DNA from: Anaerolineae bacterium
GTDB lineage: Bacteria > Chloroflexota > Anaerolineae > DUEN01
Assembly: GCA_025060615.1 (NCBI GenBank)
Contig: JANXBS010000021.1
Coordinates: 1-64,000, forward strand
Length of the DNA: 64,000 nucleotides
Direction: 5' to 3'
The notes below the pieces were generated by a model, which did no database searches, was not told the DNA's origin, and saw nothing but the letters and a program-made list of their open reading frames with translations. Positions 17,854 to 25,198 of this stretch are shown here, piece after piece; positions within the stretch are counted from its first letter, which is position 1, and the number at the start of each line of letters is the position of its first letter. Both the position numbers and the translations under genes were made by a program.

Positions 17854-18170
17854 TCTCTCCAGTTGGAGAGGATTTTCCTAACTCAAAGGCCAAACCTGCT
17901 GCTTAAGTTGCGCAACGCTGATCGGATCACTTGGCCAGGCCGCTTCCGCCCCCCCTACGCTGGGGGCACATGGTGCCGGTCACCGATGGCCACGAAGACC
18001 AAGTCCATAGGTTGGCTGGTAACGAAGCCTAGACCATGGCCGACTTGGCTGCAGTGGTCTTGCGGTGGGCGGTCTTGAAATCGCCTGCTGGGACTGGCCC
18101 TTGAAAGGTACGTCGCCACGCCAGCGTCGGTTGCTAGGATTCCTGCCGCAGCGGAATGTGATCTTATTCC
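17854..18170. other. Gene-free stretch between convergent genes
   Basis: Short ORFs occur on both strands but none has a ribosome site, protein-like composition or recognisable motif. A G/C-rich CCCCCCCTACGCTGGGGGCA near 17950 could fold, but no terminator with a T-run is clear. Confidence 0.4.
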
Positions 18171-19316
18171 CTATCTAGCCTCGAGGGGGATCCACCGTCG
18201 GCCCTTGACTCCGATGTAGACGGATTGGGGACGGATGAGCCGATTTGCCGCTTGTTGTTCGAAGCAATGGGCGATCCAACCAGCCACCCGGCTAATAGCA
18301 AAGGTTGGAGTGAACAGATCGGTGGGAAGGCCCAACCCATGTAAGAGCAAGGCTGTATAGAATTCCACATTGGTCTGCAGATTGCGCCCCGGTTTGTATT
18401 CTGCCAGCAAGGCTACCGCCACCTGCTCCACATGGCGTGCCAGCTCATACAGCTTCGTGTCGCCATCAGTCCGGAAGAGGCGTTCTGCGGCGGCGGAAAG
18501 CACCTCAGCCCGCGGATCGCGGACCTTGTAGACGCGGTGCCCGAAGCCCATTAGCCGTTCATCTTGTTCTAGCTTAGCTCGAAGGTATGGCTCGGCCCGT
18601 GAAGGCTCGCCGATCTCGAGGACCATATCGAGCGCAGGCCCCGGGGCGCCGCCGTGCAGTGGACCCTTCAGCGCCCCAATGGCTCCGGTGATCGCCGAGA
18701 TCAGGTCTGACTGCGTGGAGATAATCACACGGGCGGTAAATGTGGAGGCGTTCAGGCCATGGTCCACCACCGTGTTGAGATACGTTTCCATGCCGCGAAC
18801 ACGCTCTGGGCTGGGGATTTGGCCGGAGAGCATGTACAGATAATTGGCGGCGTGGTTCAGGTCGGCACGAGGAGCGATCGGCTCCTGGCCATTCAACAGC
18901 CGCCAGTAAGTGGCGACTATAGTAGGGAAACAGGCTACCAGGATCAAAGCGTCCTGATGCATATCTCTCGAAGCCTGCGAGCTGATACTGCTCACAGCCA
19001 TACGCAAGGCATCCATTACAGGGATTTTCTGAGCGGCCGCAGCGTTTAGGACAAGCTGAGTGATCTGGGGCAGCGCGCGTCGAGCGGCTAGAGCTTGTCG
19101 GAAATCAGCCAGTTGTGCAGCGTTGGGTAGCGTATCGTACCATAACAAGTAGACCGTTTCCTCGAAAGTCGCTTTGCTGGCCAGCTCTTCGACCGGAAAG
19201 CCCGCAATGATCAGCTCGCCAGCCTGACCGTCTATGCAACTCAGGCGGGTTTGTGCCGCCACGATACCGTCTAGCCCGGGGTTTACCTTCATCTCAACAG
19301 CTGCTTGATTGGTCAT
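18171..19316 (-). CDS. Citrate synthase (or 2-methylcitrate synthase)
   Basis: The enzyme condenses oxaloacetate and acetyl-CoA. The 381-residue protein is the short type I form seen in Gram-positives and thermophiles: VNPGLDGIVAAQTRLSCIDG at the N-terminus, the catalytic His in ALKGPLHGGAPG (about residue 225), GFGHRVYKVRDPRAEVL (about 260) with the second His, and NVEFYTALLL with the catalytic acid region. The start at 19316 has AGGAG upstream; a GTG at 19394 would begin essentially at the transcription start. 2-Methylcitrate synthase cannot be excluded. A terminator-like hairpin separates its promoter from the gene. Confidence 0.88.
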   Translation of the reverse strand: MTNQAAVEMKVNPGLDGIVAAQTRLSCIDGQAGELIIAGFPVEELASKATFEETVYLLWYDTLPNAAQLADFRQALAARRALPQITQLVLNAAAAQKIPVMDALRMAVSSISSQASRDMHQDALILVACFPTIVATYWRLLNGQEPIAPRADLNHAANYLYMLSGQIPSPERVRGMETYLNTVVDHGLNASTFTARVIISTQSDLISAITGAIGALKGPLHGGAPGPALDMVLEIGEPSRAEPYLRAKLEQDERLMGFGHRVYKVRDPRAEVLSAAAERLFRTDGDTKLYELARHVEQVAVALLAEYKPGRNLQTNVEFYTALLLHGLGLPTDLFTPTFAISRVAGWIAHCFEQQAANRLIRPQSVYIGVKGRRWIPLEAR

Positions 19317-19333
19317 GAGAGAACTCCTGGGTA

Positions 19334-19361
19334 ATAAAAATACCCGTAGCCAGCTACGGGT
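19334..19361 (-). terminator. Intrinsic terminator in the citrate synthase leader
   Basis: ACCCGTAGC (19361-19353) pairs perfectly with GCTACGGGT (19350-19342) and is followed by ATTTTTATT. It lies between the promoter and the gene, within a leader of about 75 nt. The GGGTA of the 3' arm can also pair with TACCC just after the T-run. Confidence 0.65.
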
Positions 19362-19394
19362 GACCACGCATCGTCCTCGTCTAAGTTGCCTCAC

Positions 19395-19423
19395 ATTATA
19401 CTGAGCTGGCCTCTATTCGGCAA
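19395..19423 (-). promoter_or_regulatory. Promoter of citrate synthase
   Basis: TTGCCG (19423-19418), a 17-nt spacer and a perfect TATAAT (19400-19395). Transcription should start near 19388. Confidence 0.7.
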
Positions 19424-19471
19424 CTGGCCTTTTGCATGTTATGCAGCTCACCTCGCTTAAGCCGGCACAGT

Positions 19472-20584
19472 TCATGCGTAGGATCGTTCTCGGTTGGGAC
19501 TGTGTAGCGCCTGTTGGTATACAGCTTCCACACGCCTAACCATTGCCGACAAGCTGAATTCTGCTTCGACCCGCGCCCGCGCTGCCTTCCCCATCTGCAC
19601 TAGTTGGCTGGGAGCCGCTAACAGCTCGCGAAGTACTGCAGCCAGCGTGTCGGGATCGCCGGGGGGCACCACACGGCCGGTCACACCATCTTGGTTCACC
19701 CACGAAGTCCCTGTGCCCAGCTCGGTGCTGATCACAGGGAGCCCTGAGGCCATCGCTTCCAACAGCACCGTGCCAAAGGCTTCGGCACGGGCATTAGCGG
19801 GCAGTACGAAGAGATCGGCATTCGCGTAGTAACTTGGCAACTCGACATCAGACACTTCCCCCACGAATTGCACTCGAGGCTCTAATCTTAGTTGGGCTGC
19901 CAGGCGTTGCCAGACCTCACGCATCGGGCCATCGCCCACGATCACGAGTCTGGCCTGTGGGACTTGGGGCATAGCACGCAGCAGCGTGTCCAAACCTTTG
20001 TAGTAGCGGAGTTTGCCCACAAAGAGCAAGGTCGGCGGCGTGTGCATGTGGCGCGCCGGCACGGTGAAACGGGACAGGTCAACACCTAGAGGCACCACTG
20101 TGCATCGGTCTCGCACCGGCTGTAGCCACGGCGAGCTCTCGAGATAGCATGGGCTGGTGGCGATGATGGCGTCGGCCGCGCGTAACACGCGGCGCAGGAT
20201 CGGGCCGTAAAAGCACAAGATCGCCCTTTGGCGGACGATGTCGCTGTGATGAGTAATGACGGTGGCTTGAGCGCGTCCCCAAAGCCAGTTGGCCACCTCG
20301 CCCAGCGGATAGGGAGAATGGACGTGGGCGATGTCAGCTTGCAACCTGGCCAGGATCAAAGGCTGACGCCAGCTCAGCGGCATGGAAACGGCAGTAGCTA
20401 GACGGCCGGCCCGGATCACGCGCACGCCGTTCAGCCGTTCCTCATAGGTACGGCGATCGCGTGAGCAGACCAGCACGGTGACCTCGTGGCCGAGCGCTGT
20501 TTGTGCTTCGGCCAGCATGCGGATATGGTTCTCGATGCCGCCTAGGACGGGAGGATAGTCTTTGTACAGGTGGAGGACGTGCAT
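19472..20584 (-). CDS. GT4-family glycosyltransferase
   Basis: The 370-residue GT-B enzyme uses a nucleotide-sugar donor. The N-terminal domain starts MHVLHLYKDYPPVLGGIENH, the usual GT4 glycine loop. The C-terminal domain has LLFVGKLRYYKGLDTLL (residue ~205), LVIVGDGP and the donor-binding E-x7-E motif in AEAFGTVLLEAMASGLPVIS (~290). The start at 20584 is the first Met that fits this fold; the longer frame to 20704 adds an unrelated segment. The acceptor is unknown; neighbours give no surface-polysaccharide operon. Confidence 0.85.
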   Translation of the reverse strand: MHVLHLYKDYPPVLGGIENHIRMLAEAQTALGHEVTVLVCSRDRRTYEERLNGVRVIRAGRLATAVSMPLSWRQPLILARLQADIAHVHSPYPLGEVANWLWGRAQATVITHHSDIVRQRAILCFYGPILRRVLRAADAIIATSPCYLESSPWLQPVRDRCTVVPLGVDLSRFTVPARHMHTPPTLLFVGKLRYYKGLDTLLRAMPQVPQARLVIVGDGPMREVWQRLAAQLRLEPRVQFVGEVSDVELPSYYANADLFVLPANARAEAFGTVLLEAMASGLPVISTELGTGTSWVNQDGVTGRVVPPGDPDTLAAVLRELLAAPSQLVQMGKAARARVEAEFSLSAMVRRVEAVYQQALHSPNRERSYA

Positions 20585-20752
20585 GGCAATTAAAACAACT
20601 AGATTTGGTTGGCCGCTATGCGTGGATATGCCATACCCATATAGATGAGGGGGTAATTCCGATTCCAATCGTCTATGTGTTTGCCTCGCCCTAGTCTGCA
20701 TCATCTGGCTGCCTTGTTCGGGACTTGCGAGCGCGCGACAAAGCTGCGGGGT

Positions 20753-20781
20753 TTTGACGAACTGCCCGCGTCCTCATACAA
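20753..20781 (+). promoter_or_regulatory. Promoter of the M20 dipeptidase operon
   Basis: TTGACG (20753-20758), 17 nt and TACAAT (20776-20781), about 90 nt before the GTG start. Confidence 0.65.
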
Positions 20782-20871
20782 TCTGAGGGACCGGCATACG
20801 TCCGTGAAGGCCAGCCGGCCCTTTCCCCACATGGCCTTCGCATCGTTGAACCCAACTCACGAGGTGCGATC

Positions 20872-22278
20872 GTGTCCACTATCCGTGAAGCGGCTATCCA
20901 ATACGTTCGGAACCATCGGGATCGCTTTTTAAGCGAATTGAAGGAGCTCGTCTCGATCCCTTCAGTCTCGACGGATTCACGGCATCAAGCCGATATGCAA
21001 CGCTGCGCGGCGTGGCTTGTTGAGCAATTGCGCGCGTCGGGGATGGTCCGGGTGGAGGTCTTCTCCACCGGTGGTCATCCGGTAGTTTATGGCGAAAACT
21101 TGTCCGCCGGCCCGGATGCCCCCACTGTGCTGATTTACGGCCACTATGACGTGCAGCCGCCGGATCCGCTGGACCTATGGCAGAGCGGCCCCTTCGAGCC
21201 AACTGTACGCGGTGATGGTCTCTATGGCCGCGGCGCGTCCGACAACAAAGGCCAGATCATGGCCGTCCTCAAGGCAATGGAGGCCATCGTTTGCACGGGC
21301 AAATTGCCGGTCAACGTTAAGCTGCTCATCGAAGGGGAAGAGGAGATCGGCTCACCTCATTTGGAGGATTTCATCGCCAGCCATCAGGATCTGCTCGCCG
21401 CTGATTTCTGTTTCAATCCGGATGCCGGCATGATCGCTGCGGATCAGCCCACGATTACGTATGCGCTGCGTGGCCTCGCCTTCTTCGAGCTACGCGTGTA
21501 CGGCCCGGATCACGATCTACACTCCGGCCTTTACGGGGGTGTGGTGCACAACCCCGCTCAGGTGCTATGTGAGCTCATCGCTGATATGCACGACGAGCAG
21601 GGGCGGGTCACATTGCCCGGCTTTTACGACAAGGTGCGCCCTCTCAGCCCAGAGGAGCGCGCTGAGCTGGCGCGCCTGCCTATGGACGAGCGCTACTACC
21701 TGCAACGGACAGGCGTGCCGGCCCTCTGGGGCGAGCAGGGGTATCTCCCGGCTGAGCGCGTGGGCGCGCGGCCTACGCTGGAGGTCAACGGCCTCCTGGC
21801 TGGCTTCACCGGCGAGGGATCGAAGACGGTCATCCCTGCCCAGGCCATGGCCAAGATCTCCATGCGCCTGGTCCCCGATCAGGACCCAGACGAAGTGCAT
21901 CAACAACTGCTGCGCTTTCTGGAAACTCACGCGCCGCCCACGGTCCGCTGGGAGGTGATCCCGATGGCCGGCGGCCCGGCGTCTATCTGCGATCGGCATC
22001 TACCGGGCGTGCAGGCGCTCAGCCGGGCATTGGAAACGGTGTGGGGAAGACGACCCTTGTTCAAACGCGAGGGGGGCAGCATCCCCGTCGTCGCCCAGAT
22101 GCAAAAGCTCTTGGGCATCGAGTCCGTTTTGACCGGCTTCGGGTTACCTGAGGACAACGTACATTCCCCCAACGAGCGGCTACACCTGCCCACATGGGAG
22201 CGCGGGATCGAGGCGGTGGTGCATTTTCTATACAACTTGATGACGGATGATGGACGACAGGCCATAGACAAAGCGTGA
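20872..22278 (+). CDS. M20-family dipeptidase
   Basis: The 468-residue zinc peptidase has the di-metal ligands in order: VLIYGHYDVQP (His and first Asp, residue ~85), GRGASDNKGQ (bridging Asp, ~120), EGEEEIGSPHL (catalytic Glu pair, ~155), FCFNPDAGM (Asp) and a C-terminal LPEDNVHSPNERL (His). A dimerisation lid domain lies between residues 200 and 330. Start GTG at 20872 follows GAGGTG. Its length and lid match CNDP-like dipeptidases rather than LysK of the lysine pathway, which is shorter. The DUF89 gene follows at once. Confidence 0.87.
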   Translation: MSTIREAAIQYVRNHRDRFLSELKELVSIPSVSTDSRHQADMQRCAAWLVEQLRASGMVRVEVFSTGGHPVVYGENLSAGPDAPTVLIYGHYDVQPPDPLDLWQSGPFEPTVRGDGLYGRGASDNKGQIMAVLKAMEAIVCTGKLPVNVKLLIEGEEEIGSPHLEDFIASHQDLLAADFCFNPDAGMIAADQPTITYALRGLAFFELRVYGPDHDLHSGLYGGVVHNPAQVLCELIADMHDEQGRVTLPGFYDKVRPLSPEERAELARLPMDERYYLQRTGVPALWGEQGYLPAERVGARPTLEVNGLLAGFTGEGSKTVIPAQAMAKISMRLVPDQDPDEVHQQLLRFLETHAPPTVRWEVIPMAGGPASICDRHLPGVQALSRALETVWGRRPLFKREGGSIPVVAQMQKLLGIESVLTGFGLPEDNVHSPNERLHLPTWERGIEAVVHFLYNLMTDDGRQAIDKA

Positions 22279-22286
22279 GGAGGCGC

Positions 22287-23522
22287 ATGTTCGAGGTACC
22301 GGCATCGCTGATCGATCTACGCTCCCTGCCACCGCCTATTTTGACTTCAAAGCCTGGCTCCTTTGCGTACAACACGTTCAAAGTACGCATCCCGCGCATC
22401 GTGGAGGAGACGATCGCGGCCAACTCTTTCCCGACGGAGATCGAGGCCTCGCTTTGGGCGTTGCGGGCGGAGATCACGGGGGGCAGGATCCGCGGGTTGC
22501 AGGAGGCCACGCCGGATCGGGCGTTTTGGGACGCCGTATCATCGCCTTATATCGGCCGTTCTTGGTTGGATGTCCCCTGGTACTGGGCTGAGGCGTTCTT
22601 CTACCGTCGCGTGCTGGAGGCCACTCGATACTTTCAGCCGGGCCCATGGCAAGGGCGCGATCCATACCATGCCATCAAACAGACGGAATGGGAGCCGGGT
22701 GCCGCGCCGCAAGCGGTGAACGCCATGCTACAAGGCCTACCCTCCGAGCCGCGCGCGCGGTTTCAGATGCTGCTATACGCCAGCCTGTGGGGCAATCGTA
22801 CCGATCTCAGCTATAACGTGGCAGCCCAGATCGGCCAGATGAACTCGCTCGTGGACGAGCGTGTCAATCTTCTGGTGGATGACTCAGCGAGGGTGTGGCA
22901 GTTCTTGCAAGAGCGTCCGCATCGCCGATGGATCCTCATCACAGATAACGCCGGCACCGAACTTTTGATGGACCTGGCACTGGCCGATTTCCTGCTAGAG
23001 GAAGGAGAGGTGGCGCAGATTATTCTCCATTTGAAACCCCAGCCCTTCTTCGTATCCGATGCCATGTCACAAGACGTGGAGATGGGTGTGCGCGCGTTGA
23101 CCGAGGGAAGCGCGCAGGCACAGGCTCTAGGCCAGCGCGTTCAGCGGCACCTGGCCAGCGGGCGGCTCCAGTTGCATACGCATTGGTTCTATGCCACCAG
23201 CCTCTTTTATTTCCAATTGCCTATCGATCTGCACAGCGATTTGGCAGCCTCTGATCTGGTCTTGCTCAAAGGGGATGTAAATTATCGTCGTCTGCTGGGC
23301 GATGCACAATGGCCCTTGACAACGCCGTTCGAACAGGCTGTGGCTTATTTCCCCACCTCGTGTGTAGCGTTGCGGACCTTCAAAGCCGAGCTGGCGGTTG
23401 GGCTGCGCCCAGGAGAAGCCGAACGCCTGTATGCACAGGACCCGGAATGGATGGTAAACGGCCGGCGAGGTGTGGTGCAGGCCAAGTTGCCAGGGGTACT
23501 CCCCATGGCGGATGCGCCCTAG
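22287..23522 (+). CDS. DUF89 / ARMT1-like damage-control phosphatase
   Basis: A 411-residue protein with a helical N-terminal part (residues 1-170) and the DUF89 metal-phosphatase core: MLLYASLWGNRTDLSYN near residue 160, WILITDNAGTELLMDLALADFL near 215 (Asp-Asn metal ligands), and VLLKGDVNYRRLLGD near 325. The family removes phosphate from harmful or over-phosphorylated metabolites. The ATG at 22287 was chosen since AGGAGG precedes it; the in-frame GTG at 22275 overlaps the dipeptidase stop. Physical coupling to a dipeptidase is unexplained. Confidence 0.82.
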   Translation: MFEVPASLIDLRSLPPPILTSKPGSFAYNTFKVRIPRIVEETIAANSFPTEIEASLWALRAEITGGRIRGLQEATPDRAFWDAVSSPYIGRSWLDVPWYWAEAFFYRRVLEATRYFQPGPWQGRDPYHAIKQTEWEPGAAPQAVNAMLQGLPSEPRARFQMLLYASLWGNRTDLSYNVAAQIGQMNSLVDERVNLLVDDSARVWQFLQERPHRRWILITDNAGTELLMDLALADFLLEEGEVAQIILHLKPQPFFVSDAMSQDVEMGVRALTEGSAQAQALGQRVQRHLASGRLQLHTHWFYATSLFYFQLPIDLHSDLAASDLVLLKGDVNYRRLLGDAQWPLTTPFEQAVAYFPTSCVALRTFKAELAVGLRPGEAERLYAQDPEWMVNGRRGVVQAKLPGVLPMADAP

Positions 23523-23562
23523 CAAAGGCGTTCCCCCACAGCCCGCGGCAAGCCCTCTCGAT

Positions 23563-23591
23563 TTGACAATCTGGCCCTCTTCTGATATCAT
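23563..23591 (+). promoter_or_regulatory. Promoter of the Fur/PerR-family gene
   Basis: TTGACA (23563-23568), 17 nt, TATCAT (23586-23591). Predicted start near 23598, just before the palindrome at 23602. Confidence 0.75.
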
Positions 23592-23601
23592 AGAGATGAA
23601 C

Positions 23602-23616
23602 TTAGATTAATTCTAA
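23602..23616. promoter_or_regulatory. PerR/Fur-box-like operator
   Basis: TTAGATTAATTCTAA is a 15-bp near-palindrome with the 7-1-7 form and the TT..ATNATT..AA frame of Per boxes. It overlaps the predicted start of transcription, suggesting autorepression. Confidence 0.65.
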
Positions 23617-23626
23617 AGATAAATCC

Positions 23627-24028
23627 ATGTCGGCCAAAGTTCAAATGACCCGCCAGCGCGAGGCCGTGCTGGCGGTCATCCAACAAGCGGAGAAGCATCT
23701 GACGGCCCAGGAGATCTACGATCGCGTGCGGCAACAATTGCCAGGGATTGCCTATGGCACTGTCTATAATGCCCTCTCCTATCTGCAAGAGGTGGGCCTC
23801 GTCCAGGTGGTCAACGTGGGCAGCGGGCCGGCCCTGTATGATCGGCGCTTAGGCCGCCACGATCATGTGGTATGTCGCGGTTGTGGGAGGGTCCTAGATT
23901 GCTTGGTTCCAGGGCTAGAGCAGGCCCTGGAGCAGTTAGCGCGTGAGACGAGCTTCCAGATCTTCCATGCTCACGTCCTGGTGGAGGGGGTATGCCCGGA
24001 ATGCCAGGTACGCCACACTACGAGATAA
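23627..24028 (+). CDS. Fur/PerR-family metal-dependent repressor
   Basis: The 133-residue protein has an N-terminal winged helix (MTRQREAVLAVIQQAEKHLTAQEIYDRV...GTVYNALSYLQEVGLV) and a C-terminal metal/dimer domain with RHDHVVCRGCGRVLDC and CPECQ. These two CxxC pairs form the structural zinc site; HDH is the regulatory metal region. It is slightly shorter than Fur (about 140-150). A promoter with a PerR-like box lies upstream and a Dps-like gene downstream, so peroxide or iron control is the likeliest role. Zur or Fur cannot be excluded. Confidence 0.87.
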   Translation: MSAKVQMTRQREAVLAVIQQAEKHLTAQEIYDRVRQQLPGIAYGTVYNALSYLQEVGLVQVVNVGSGPALYDRRLGRHDHVVCRGCGRVLDCLVPGLEQALEQLARETSFQIFHAHVLVEGVCPECQVRHTTR

Positions 24029-24082
24029 AGGCATGCGCTTCTATCTCCCCCAAAATACATAACCAACAGGAGGTTTCATAAC

Positions 24083-24703
24083 ATGGCTGAGAAGAAGCAC
24101 GCAACGGGTCGGGTTCCTCATGGCGACATCTCGCAGCGAGTGGGTGTTGAGCAACTGGAGGCCAGGGGCGTCAACGTCCCCGATCTCATCAACAAGCTGA
24201 TTGATGCGGCCGGCGCTGAGTTTACGACGTACTACTACTATACCATCCTGCGCATGTATCTGGCCGGCCACGAGGACTACAAGGAGATCTGCGAGGATGC
24301 CCGCCTGGAGGATCGCGCGCACTTCGAGCTCTCTGTGCCGCGCATTTATGAATTGGGCGGCAGCATCCCGCGTGACATCCGCGAGTTCGCTGACCGGGCT
24401 GGCTGCCCGGATGCTTATCTGCCCGATCAGCCCACGGCCGAGAACATCCTGGTCACCTTGCTGGAGGCGGAGCGCTGCGCCATCCGCACCTGGAGCGAGA
24501 TCTGCGATCTCACCCTCGGCAAGGATCCGCGCACCTATGATATCGCCTCGCGCATCCTCCAGGAGGAGGTCGAGCACGAGGCGTGGTTTATCGAGTTGCT
24601 GGCTAAGGAGCGTGGGGAAGGGCCGCGGCCATCCGGTCACTTCCGCCGTGGCGAGCCCGGCGAGGCTCCCTACAGCAAGAATCGCCCCTTCTACAACCCA
24701 TAA
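24083..24703 (+). CDS. Dps-like ferritin (DPSL / thioferritin)
   Basis: A 206-residue four-helix ferritin-like protein. Metal ligands are [11 protein letters not shown] (Glu), LEDRAHFE (E-x2-H), [12 protein letters not shown] (Glu) and EEVEHEAW (E-x2-H). A Cys pair, one in RAGCPDAY and one in EAERCAI, flanks helix 3 as in the thioferritin subgroup, which protects against peroxide while storing iron. The C-terminus ends in a Pro/Arg/Gly-rich tail. Strong AGGAGG before the ATG. The upstream PerR-like gene and downstream ferredoxin fit a peroxide/iron stress unit. Confidence 0.82.
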   Translation: MAEKKHATGRVPHGDISQRVGVEQLEARGVNVPDLINKLIDAAGAEFTTYYYYTILRMYLAGHEDYKEICEDARLEDRAHFELSVPRIYELGGSIPRDIREFADRAGCPDAYLPDQPTAENILVTLLEAERCAIRTWSEICDLTLGKDPRTYDIASRILQEEVEHEAWFIELLAKERGEGPRPSGHFRRGEPGEAPYSKNRPFYNP

Positions 24704-24754
24704 GCGTATCGGGATGGGCATGGCTGCCATAGCCGTGCCCATCCATTTGCCCCT

Positions 24755-25102
24755 ATGTCTCAGGTTTACCCCGTCACCCTCGTCTTCCCCGACGGCCGCG
24801 AAGTAACGCTTCAAGTTGATGAGGGCACGTTCATCCTCGATGCGGCCGCAGCAGCCGGGATTGACCTGCCTCACACCTGTCTGCAGGGGTGGTGTCTGAC
24901 CTGCGCGGCCCAATCGCTTGACGGCAATGCCGTGTGCGTAGACCACAGCGCTGCTCGTCGTTATTTCCCTGAGGATGCCGAAGGGGGCTTTGTTTTGCTG
25001 TGCACAGGCAGGCCGCGAGGAGCTTGCCGGCTGGCCACCCATCGTGCTCAGGCGATGAAAGCCTATCGCAGACAGCGCGGCCGTCCTGCCCCCGGCGCAT
25101 AA
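24755..25102 (+). CDS. Plant-type [2Fe-2S] ferredoxin
   Basis: A 115-residue electron carrier. Cluster ligands are C-x4-C-x2-C in HTCLQGWCLTCA plus a distal Cys in FVLLCTGRPRG. The N-terminus VTLVFPDGREVTLQVDEGTFILDAAAAAGIDLP is the usual beta-grasp start. The tail after residue 85 is basic (AMKAYRRQRGRPAPG), unlike acidic photosynthetic ferredoxins, and has an extra Cys in GACRL. It lies 51 nt after the thioferritin gene, so it might supply electrons for iron release or peroxide reduction; this is inferred. Confidence 0.85.
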   Translation: MSQVYPVTLVFPDGREVTLQVDEGTFILDAAAAAGIDLPHTCLQGWCLTCAAQSLDGNAVCVDHSAARRYFPEDAEGGFVLLCTGRPRGACRLATHRAQAMKAYRRQRGRPAPGA

Positions 25103-25128
25103 AACATAGCAGCTGTTAGCACCAAAAT

Positions 25129-25157
25129 GTGACAGTAAGCCCTATCCCGGCTATAAT
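25129..25157 (+). promoter_or_regulatory. Promoter of the phosphofructokinase gene
   Basis: GTGACA (25129-25134), 17 nt and a perfect TATAAT (25152-25157). The start is about 35 nt before the ATG, which has AAGGAGG upstream. Confidence 0.75.
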
Positions 25158-25198
25158 AGGCGGGCTGATTTCGCGCCTCACGTAAGGAGGAGCTTTCT

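Noticed and set aside
20872-22278. lysK (LysW-lysine hydrolase)
   Set aside because: The protein is too long (468 residues), has a dipeptidase lid domain, and lies apart from the lys operon with its own promoter.
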